Assembly (NCBI GenBank): GCA_002386585.1
Contig: DGIZ01000179.1
Coordinates: 1-12,310, forward strand
Origin: Brevundimonas sp. UBA4609
GTDB taxonomy: Bacteria > Pseudomonadota > Alphaproteobacteria > Caulobacterales > Caulobacteraceae
DNA: 12,310 bases
Direction of reading: 5' to 3'
Part shown: in pieces, positions 7,485 through 12,310 of the stretch
How positions within the stretch are numbered: the stretch's first letter is position 1
Layout of the letters: each line of letters opens with the position of its first letter
Notes under the pieces: generated by a model
Database searches by the model: none
The model's input: the letters and a program-made list of their open reading frames with translations, nothing else
Told to the model about the DNA's origin: nothing
Made by a program: the position numbers and the translations under genes

Positions 7485-8396
7485 ATGTTCATGCACAACA
7501 AGAAGTTGATGTACACGGTGCGGGTTTCAGAACCCAATCCGGCCCTGGCGACCCTGATGCTGGAGCAGTTCGGCGGGCCGCAGGGCGAACTGGCGGCGGC
7601 GATGCGCTACTTTACGCAGGGTCTGGCGGACGAAGACGTCGCCCGCCGCGACATGCTGATGGACATCGCGACCGAGGAGCTCAGCCACCTCGAGATCATC
7701 GGTTCGATCGTCGCCATGCTGAACCGCGGCGCCAAGGGGCGTCTGGCCGAGGCGGCGGAGGAGGAGGCCGACCTCTACGCCAGCATGACCTCGGGGGGCG
7801 AAAGCCACACCACGTCCATCCTCTATGGAGGAGGCGCGGCCCTGATCAATTCGGCGGGCGTGCCCTGGACGGCGGCCTATGTGGACTCGATCGGCGATCC
7901 GGCCTGCGACCTACGCTCCAACATTGCGGCGGAGTCGCGGGCCAAGATCGTCTATGAGCGGCTGATCAACGTCACCGACGACCCGGGGATCAAGGACGCC
8001 CTGACCTTTCTGATGACGCGTGAGGTCGCCCACCAGAAGTCGTTCGAGAAGGCCCTCTACGCCATCCCCGCCAACTTCCCGCCGGGCAAGCTGCCGGGTC
8101 ATCCGGACTTCGCCGATAAATACTACAACATGTCCCAGGGCGAGGGCGACGCATCCGGACCGTGGAACACGGGCGAGCAGTGGGACACCGTCGACGAGCG
8201 CGAAGCTCAAATGGCTGTCGACGGCGGGGACGGCCGCGCCGAGGTGGCGCTTTCGGCCGACGAAGAAAAGGCGGTGGAGACATTCGCCGCTCGCACGCGT
8301 TCCGATCCCGAATCCGATCCGTTGACCGGCGCGGACCTCGGGGCCGGCCCAGGCGCGGGGCGAACCCGGCCGGTCCCATCCGTTCCGCCGGGCTAG
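7485..8396 (+). CDS. katN: Manganese catalase (non-haem dimanganese catalase)
   Basis: It converts hydrogen peroxide to water and oxygen with a dinuclear manganese centre, in the cytoplasm. The 303 residues are a full-length family member. Metal ligands can be placed by family pattern: Glu35 (GPQGELAAAMRY), Glu65 and His68 (TEELSHLE), Glu150 (AAESRAKIVYERL) and His183 (REVAHQ), giving the expected three Glu and two His. The family C-terminal arm follows, with a PHE-PRO-rich turn (about 195-209), YYNMSQG, and a polar tail ending with the conserved-looking DPLTGADLG; the last 25 residues are Gly/Pro-rich and disordered. It is 23 bases downstream of the DUF892 gene and surely in one operon with it. 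No haem catalase motif is present. The symbol follows the Salmonella gene with the same neighbour type; orthology is not tested. Confidence 0.95.
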   Translation: MFMHNKKLMYTVRVSEPNPALATLMLEQFGGPQGELAAAMRYFTQGLADEDVARRDMLMDIATEELSHLEIIGSIVAMLNRGAKGRLAEAAEEEADLYASMTSGGESHTTSILYGGGAALINSAGVPWTAAYVDSIGDPACDLRSNIAAESRAKIVYERLINVTDDPGIKDALTFLMTREVAHQKSFEKALYAIPANFPPGKLPGHPDFADKYYNMSQGEGDASGPWNTGEQWDTVDEREAQMAVDGGDGRAEVALSADEEKAVETFAARTRSDPESDPLTGADLGAGPGAGRTRPVPSVPPG

Positions 8397-8435
8397 GGAG
8401 CGGTCGTTTCACATCAAGAAGGGGAGGCGGGGGTT

Positions 8436-8469
8436 GCGGACGGACGATGCGAAACATCGTCGCATCCGC
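8436..8469 (+). terminator. Hairpin between manganese catalase and NADH dehydrogenase genes (possible terminator or regulatory stem)
   Basis: The inner stem GACGATG (8443-8449) / CATCGTC (8455-8461) is perfect with the loop CGAAA. An outer stem GCGGA (8436-8440) / TCCGC (8465-8469) closes it across a 2x3 internal loop. No T-tract follows, so intrinsic termination is uncertain. The rest of the 156-base gap shows a repeated CGGCCG (8474 and 8493) and no clear promoter. Confidence 0.45.
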
Positions 8470-8542
8470 GGAGCGGCCGGCGCGTCAGGTGTCGGCCGTA
8501 TCCATATCCGCATTGAGACTCGGGTTCGGCCTTTGCCACGCG

Positions 8543-8548
8543 AGGAGG
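8543..8548 (+). promoter_or_regulatory. Ribosome binding site of ndh
   Basis: AGGAGG lies four bases before ATG at 8553: a full consensus with short spacing. It supports that start. Confidence 0.7.
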
Positions 8549-8552
8549 ATAC

Positions 8553-9821
8553 ATGCGCCACGAAATCATCATCGTCGGCGGAGGCGCGGGCGGCCTGGAG
8601 CTCGCCGCCCGGCTGGGGCGCGCGTCGGGCCGCAATGAAGGTCCGCGACGCGTGCTGCTGATCGACCGGACCATCTTTCACCTGTGGAAGCCCTCCCTGC
8701 ACGAGGTCGCGGCCGGCTCGCTAGATTCGCATCAGGAAGGCCTGGCGTATCCGCTGCTGGCCCGGCGCAATCACTTCAGTTTCGCCTTCGGAGACCTGGA
8801 GGGACTGGACGTTGCTGAAAAGAGCCTAAGCCTGGCCGAAGTGCGGGACGACGACGGCCGGGTTCTGATTCCGGCGCGCAGCTTGGCCTATGACCGCCTG
8901 GTGCTGGCGACGGGCAGCGGCTCCAATCTGTTCACTACGCCGGGGGCCGCCGAGCACGCCCACCTGCTGGAGGACGTGGCGGACGCCGAAGCCTTCAACC
9001 GGCGCCTGACCGGCGCCTTCCTGGCCTCGGCCTATGCGCCCGGCCAAAGGCTGGACATCGCCATCGTCGGGGCGGGCGCTACGGGGGTCGAACTGTCGAC
9101 CGAGCTGATCGAAGGCCACCGAGCCTTGTCGGCCGGTCTGGGGGCGCATCAGAAGTTCGATCTGGGGGTGACGGTGGTCGAGGCGGGGCCGCGCATCCTC
9201 GGCGGTCTGCCCGAAACCGTGGCCGCCAAGGCGGCGCGGGAGCTGGAGCGCCGGGGCGTGACCCTCGCCGTGGACGCCAGGGTCGAGCAGGTTGCGGCGG
9301 ACGGGCTGCAGACCAGCCGGGGCTGGATTCGATCGGATCTGATCGTATGGGCGGCGGGCGTCCTGGCGTCGCCCCGCAATCACAACTTCGGACTGGAGAC
9401 CGGGCGCCTCAATCAGTTCGTGACGGATGATCGCCTGAGGACGTCCGCCCCGGACGTCTACGCCATGGGAGACTGCGCCCAAGCTCCGCATGGCGCCGGC
9501 TTCGTCCCGGCACGCGCTCAGGCTGCGGCCCAGCAGGCCAGGTATCTGGCTCGCGCGCTGCTTAAGGAAGGCGATCCAGACCCATATGTCTATCGCGACC
9601 GCGGCTCCTTGGTGTCCCTGGGCAGCGAAGGCGGCGTGGGATCGCTGATGGGCGGTCTGGTCGGGCCGAACTTCCTGATCGAGGGCTGGCTGGCGCGGCA
9701 GGCCTATATGAGCCTTCACCTTGACCACTATCGCGCGGTGATCGGCCTGCGGCGCACGGCGCTTCTGGCCCTGTCTCGCCTGCTGATGCGCCGCGTGTCC
9801 GGGCGGCTCAAGCTGCACTGA
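8553..9821 (+). CDS. ndh: Type II NADH:quinone oxidoreductase-like FAD enzyme (NDH-2)
   Basis: A single-subunit, non-proton-pumping NADH dehydrogenase that passes electrons from NADH to membrane quinone. The 422 residues match the family. The FAD-binding GGGAGGLE (9-16) opens the protein, a second dinucleotide fold has GAGATGVE (173-180) with Glu210 at the end of the next strand (NADH preference), and YAMGDCAQ (303-310) is the second FAD contact. AQAAAQQA (322-329) matches the AQxxxQ quinone-site motif. FHLWKPSLHEVAAG (42-55) is typical of the lineage. The C-terminus (about 395-422, Arg/Leu-rich, ending VSGRLKLH) looks like the amphipathic membrane-anchoring helices. It follows the manganese catalase by 156 bases with a hairpin between, so it may have its own promoter. 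NDH-2 enzymes can be a source of peroxide, which makes the neighbourhood with catalase sensible; that is inference. Confidence 0.9.
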   Translation: MRHEIIIVGGGAGGLELAARLGRASGRNEGPRRVLLIDRTIFHLWKPSLHEVAAGSLDSHQEGLAYPLLARRNHFSFAFGDLEGLDVAEKSLSLAEVRDDDGRVLIPARSLAYDRLVLATGSGSNLFTTPGAAEHAHLLEDVADAEAFNRRLTGAFLASAYAPGQRLDIAIVGAGATGVELSTELIEGHRALSAGLGAHQKFDLGVTVVEAGPRILGGLPETVAAKAARELERRGVTLAVDARVEQVAADGLQTSRGWIRSDLIVWAAGVLASPRNHNFGLETGRLNQFVTDDRLRTSAPDVYAMGDCAQAPHGAGFVPARAQAAAQQARYLARALLKEGDPDPYVYRDRGSLVSLGSEGGVGSLMGGLVGPNFLIEGWLARQAYMSLHLDHYRAVIGLRRTALLALSRLLMRRVSGRLKLH

Positions 9822-9837
9822 GGGAGCTCGGGTGAAA

Positions 9838-9851
9838 GTCTGAATCCAGAC
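9838..9851 (+). terminator. Small hairpin after ndh (weak terminator candidate)
   Basis: GTCTG / CAGAC form a perfect 5-bp stem with loop AATC, 17 bases after the ndh stop. GAGC (9824-9827) and GCTC (9852-9855) could extend it with a large one-sided bulge. No T-tract follows. Confidence 0.25.
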
Positions 9852-9885
9852 GCTCAGGAACGGCGTCCGGGGACGGCGATTGCAG

Positions 9886-9910
9886 GGGGGCGGCAAGGGA
9901 GGCCGCCCCC
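9886..9910 (+). promoter_or_regulatory. Strong GC hairpin with the SDR Shine-Dalgarno in its loop
   Basis: The arms GGGGGCGGC (9886-9894) and GCCGCCCCC (9902-9910) form a perfect 9-bp stem around a 7-base loop AAGGGAG. The loop is the only purine-rich ribosome binding sequence before ATG at 9912, and the stem ends one base before that ATG. It could be a translational control hairpin or a terminator-like stem of ndh; no T-tract follows. Confidence 0.6.
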
Positions 9911-9911
9911 A

Positions 9912-10790
9912 ATGAATCCTCACGATCCGACGCGCGCCCCGCCTCCCGCCTCGCCGCCGCGATTTCAGGGCCGGGTCGCAGTGGTCACCGGCGGTGCGCG
10001 CGGCATAGGACGCGCCATCGCTCTGGCTCTGGCGCGCGAGGGCTGCGATCTCGTCATCGGCGATGTTCTGGACGGCCTGCCCGAGGGAACTCCCTATCCC
10101 AAGGGGACCCAGGCGGACCTGGACCAGACGGTTGCGGCGGCGGGCGCCAGCGGCGTGCGCTGCATCGGCCTGCGCACGGATGTGCGCGAGGCGAGCGAAG
10201 GCGAGGCTCTGATCGAAGCGGCGCGAGCCTCTTTCGGGCGGCTGGATTTCCTGATCGCGAACGCGGCCGTGACCCTGGAAGGACGGCTGACGGACCTGGC
10301 GCCCGATCAGTTCGACGCCGTGGTGCGGACCAATCTGCACGGCGTCTTCAACGTAATGGCGCCGGCCCTGCGCCTGATGACTGAAGCCGGGCGCGGCCGC
10401 GTCGTCGCCATCGGCAGCGGCGCGGGCAAGCATGCGGAGGCGGAGGCGGGACCCTACGTCGCCTCGAAATTCGGCCTGATCGGCCTGTGCAAGACGGCGG
10501 CGCTGGAGGTCGCCGAACACGGAGTGACGGTCAATGCGGTCCTGCCGGGGCCGACGGATACCCCCATGATGTCGAGCCCTCAGCGGTTTCGTCAGGCGGT
10601 TCCCGACAAGCCCGACCCGACCCGCGACGACTATCTGGAGGCCCGTAAGGACGCCACCCCCATGGGCCTGGCTTGGATCAAGCCCGAGGACGTGGCCGCC
10701 GTCGTCCTGTTCCTGCTCAGTGATGAGGCGCGTTTCGTCAGCGGCGAAACCATCAGCGTCGACGCCGCCGACTGCGCCAACTGGACATGA
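9912..10790 (+). CDS. Short-chain dehydrogenase/reductase (SDR), similar in layout to mycofactocin-coupled SDRs
   Basis: A 292-residue NAD-dependent oxidoreductase. It has a Pro-rich N-terminal leader of about 17 residues, then the classical SDR fold: TGGARGIG (26-33), acidic Asp51 after the second strand (NAD preference), Asp90 (TDV), NAA (117-119) where most SDRs have NAG, Asn141, Ser169, and the catalytic Y-x3-K as Tyr182 and Lys186. An insertion after the second strand (about 52-75, with PYPKGTQADLDQTV) resembles that of SDRs annotated as mycofactocin-coupled, and lengthens the protein over the usual 250. No mycofactocin biosynthesis gene is in the window, so plain NAD use is equally possible. 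The substrate is unknown. The start ATG is inside a context of a strong hairpin, and the stop overlaps the transporter start as ATGA, so the two products are coupled and may act on the same compound (import then oxidation, or export); inference. Confidence 0.93.
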   Translation: MNPHDPTRAPPPASPPRFQGRVAVVTGGARGIGRAIALALAREGCDLVIGDVLDGLPEGTPYPKGTQADLDQTVAAAGASGVRCIGLRTDVREASEGEALIEAARASFGRLDFLIANAAVTLEGRLTDLAPDQFDAVVRTNLHGVFNVMAPALRLMTEAGRGRVVAIGSGAGKHAEAEAGPYVASKFGLIGLCKTAALEVAEHGVTVNAVLPGPTDTPMMSSPQRFRQAVPDKPDPTRDDYLEARKDATPMGLAWIKPEDVAAVVLFLLSDEARFVSGETISVDAADCANWT

Positions 10791-11767
10791 GCGGCCGTCC
10801 CGTCGCCGCCTGGCCTGGACCCGACGGCGAGGCCCCGCCGGTTCTCGTCGGCGTGACTCCGGCCGCCGCGTCGGGCCTGACCATACTGATGGTGGTCGGG
10901 GCCGTCGGGCTTTTCGCCCTGGCGGACGTTTTCGCCAAGCTGCTGACCCACGACACGCCCTCGGCCCAGGTCGTCTGGGTGCGCTATGTCGCCATGCTGG
11001 CCCTGGGACTGGTCGTCGCCTCAGATCGCGGCCGGGCGGCGTGGCGCGTACGGCGGCCGCTCTTGCAGGGACTGCGGGGTCTGGCGGTGCTGGCGTCCGG
11101 CGGACTGTTCATCCTGGGACTCGGCCATTTGCCGCTGCCGGAGGCGACGGCTGTCTCCTTCGTGACCCCGACCTTCGCCACCCTGATGGCCATTCTCCTC
11201 CTTCGCGAAGCCGTGGCGAGACGGCGCTGGACGGCCTTGCTGGTCGGTCTGGCCGGGATTCTGATTCTGTTGCGGCCCGGCGGCGCGCTGTTCAGCCCGG
11301 CGGCGCTTTTCCCGCTCGGATCCGCCTTCTTCGGCGCGACCGCCATTATCCTGACGCGTCGCATCGGCGGCGAGGACGCGCCGGCTGCGACCCTGCTCTG
11401 TTCCGCTCTCGTCGGCTTTGTCCTGCTCAGCGCGACGGCGCCGCTGTGGTTTGCCCCGATGGCCCCGGTCGCCCTGGCGGCGGCTGCCGCGATGGGCTTG
11501 TGCTACGCCGTCGGCCAGCTTCTGTTGATCGCCGCCTATGGGCGCGGCGAGGCCTCCCTGCTGGCGCCCTTCTCCTACGCCCAGGTGATCTTCGCCGCCT
11601 TGCTGGGCGCGCTCGTCTTCGGCTGGACGCCGGACGGGCCGGCAGCCCTGGGCATGGGGTTGGTGGCAGCGAGCGGGGTCTACATCCTGCATCGCGAAGG
11701 GGTGCTGGCCCGGCTTCGCTTCAAAGGAATGTCAGTTCGGCGCGCTCGGCGCCGTGCCGCGCAGTAA
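10787..11767 (+). CDS. EamA/DMT-family transporter, about ten transmembrane helices
   Basis: A 326-residue inner-membrane protein of the drug/metabolite transporter superfamily. A 25-30-residue Pro/Gly-rich cytoplasmic leader is followed by hydrophobic helices near 30-50, 62-78, 94-112, 121-139, 147-163, 172-189, 199-217, 224-249, 258-280 and 285-301, the two EamA repeats of five. GLFALADVFAKLL (41-53) and VWVRYVAM (63-70) fit the first-repeat pattern, and PLPEATAVSFVTPTF (116-130) the family's helix-4 motif. The tail is very basic (RRARRRAAQ), consistent with an inside C-terminus. The start overlaps the SDR stop as ATGA. The substrate is unknown; members move amino acids, nucleosides or other metabolites. 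The last 47 bases are shared with the opposing GH65 gene. Confidence 0.9.
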   Translation: MSGRPVAAWPGPDGEAPPVLVGVTPAAASGLTILMVVGAVGLFALADVFAKLLTHDTPSAQVVWVRYVAMLALGLVVASDRGRAAWRVRRPLLQGLRGLAVLASGGLFILGLGHLPLPEATAVSFVTPTFATLMAILLLREAVARRRWTALLVGLAGILILLRPGGALFSPAALFPLGSAFFGATAIILTRRIGGEDAPAATLLCSALVGFVLLSATAPLWFAPMAPVALAAAAAMGLCYAVGQLLLIAAYGRGEASLLAPFSYAQVIFAALLGALVFGWTPDGPAALGMGLVAASGVYILHREGVLARLRFKGMSVRRARRRAAQ

Positions 11768-12310
11768 GGCGTGCGGGGCGCCCGCGGACCCACAGCCGTT
11801 CGATCCTGATTTCCCTCCAGCCTTCCGGGAGAACGACAGGGCGCCGCGCCCAGGCTTCGGGCGGCCCGTCGTCGATCTGCAAGCCCGTCAGGCCATAGGT
11901 CAGGCCCATCAACAGCCCGCCCAGATTGGCGAAGAAAGGGCCCGCCGCCGTGCCTTCGGCCTGATCCAACCGATACTCGAGACATTGGTGGAAACGGGGC
12001 TGATCGTAGGCGGCGTAGCCTTCCTCGAACAGCTTGAGCGCCAGCTTCCGGTCGCCCGCCATCGTCGCCCAGACGCAGTAGAGGGCCGGCAGCATGGGCG
12101 CGCCCACATAATCGGGCCAGAGCTTCAGGTAGAAATCCAGCGTCCTGCGTCTCTGGGCGGCGGAGGCGGGATAGTCATAGGGAAACAGACCCGCCAGCGG
12201 CGAAGGCGTCGCCCCCTTGGGTTCGCGAACGGTGAAGTCGTCGTGCGCGGCGATCACCCCGTCCGATCGAACGGGCAGATAGAGGTTCGCCGCCACCTCG
12301 CCCCATGCGG
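11721..12310 (-). CDS. Glycoside hydrolase family 65-like protein, C-terminal part (5' end outside window)
   Basis: The frame is open from the right edge to TGA at 11721-11723, about 196 residues visible. A GTG at 12296 would be a start only by chance: the upstream codons continue as AWGE and the protein begins in mid-fold, so the gene is truncated by the window edge. The visible part matches the end of GH65 (maltose, trehalose or kojibiose phosphorylase and acid trehalase class). It runs AANLYLPV, a SDGVIAAHDDF segment, a helical stretch (LDFYLKLWPDY), then GPFFANLGGLLMGLTYGLTGLQ and a small beta C-terminal domain with RLWVRGRPARL. The catalytic glutamate region of the barrel lies upstream, outside, so substrate and reaction (hydrolysis or phosphorolysis) cannot be told. 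It converges on the DMT transporter and overlaps its 3' end by 47 bases. Confidence 0.83.
   Translation of the reverse strand, partial: AWGEVAANLYLPVRSDGVIAAHDDFTVREPKGATPSPLAGLFPYDYPASAAQRRRTLDFYLKLWPDYVGAPMLPALYCVWATMAGDRKLALKLFEEGYAAYDQPRFHQCLEYRLDQAEGTAAGPFFANLGGLLMGLTYGLTGLQIDDGPPEAWARRPVVLPEGWREIRIERLWVRGRPARLTARHGAERAELTFL

Noticed and set aside
8474..8498. Two CGGCCG copies 13 bases apart before ndh
   Set aside because: A six-base GC palindrome is expected often at this base composition, and there is no further symmetry around it.
9857..9881. GGAAC followed 16 bases later by GATT: possible general-stress (EcfG-type) promoter
   Set aside because: The -35 half fits GGAAC, but the -10 should be CGTT and only two of four bases agree. 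It is also close to the strong hairpin.
8826..10520. A 564-codon minus-strand open frame across ndh and the SDR gene
   Set aside because: Antisense to two genes with full family motifs, with Gln/Arg/Ala-rich composition typical of GC-rich shadow frames and no recognisable domain. It also spans the intergenic gap.
11721..12296. GTG at 12296 as a genuine start of a 191-residue protein
   Set aside because: The frame continues to the window edge with sensible residues (AWGE), and the visible part is only the C-terminal portion of a GH65 protein.

Overview
The window reads as a chromosomal segment of a high-G+C Gram-negative bacterium. The gene families (CHASE3 hybrid kinase with cheR and cheB, NDH-2, SRPBCC plus zinc dehydrogenase, GH65) and the codon use suggest an alphaproteobacterium. 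A Caulobacteraceae member such as Brevundimonas is my best guess, made from recall and not from any search. Genes are tightly packed, no gap exceeds about 220 bases, and I see no tRNA, rRNA, insertion sequence, CRISPR array or phage gene.

Left part (1-4821, minus strand): a signalling operon transcribed right to left. It starts with a large membrane hybrid histidine kinase (CHASE3, GAF, long coiled coil, HisKA/HATPase, three receiver domains). A CheR methyltransferase follows after 7 bases, then a CheB methylesterase overlapping cheR by four bases. CheB runs off the left edge. No chemoreceptor, CheA, CheW or CheY is visible, so this looks like a non-chemotaxis use of the methylation enzymes.

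Middle part (5036-9821): a stress and redox block. A minus-strand pair (SRPBCC protein, then a formaldehyde-dehydrogenase-like zinc alcohol dehydrogenase) diverges from a plus-strand pair (a YciF/DUF892 ferritin-like protein and a manganese catalase). The plus pair recalls the yciGFE-katN cluster of enterobacteria. A type II NADH dehydrogenase follows after a gap that contains a hairpin. The divergent spacer carries a perfect 8-bp inverted repeat touching the yciF-like ribosome binding site.

Right part (9912-12310): an SDR oxidoreductase, similar in layout to mycofactocin-coupled SDRs, is translationally coupled through ATGA to a ten-helix EamA/DMT transporter. The SDR start is preceded by a strong GC hairpin whose loop holds most of the Shine-Dalgarno sequence. 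A glycoside hydrolase family 65 gene comes in from the right edge on the minus strand, and its 3' end overlaps the transporter's 3' end by 47 bases.

The most notable points are the orphan kinase-CheR-CheB module with a Glu/Gln-rich coiled coil, the inverted repeat at 6906-6930, the hairpin at 9886-9910, and the convergent coding overlap at 11721-11767. I found no clear wholly new system.
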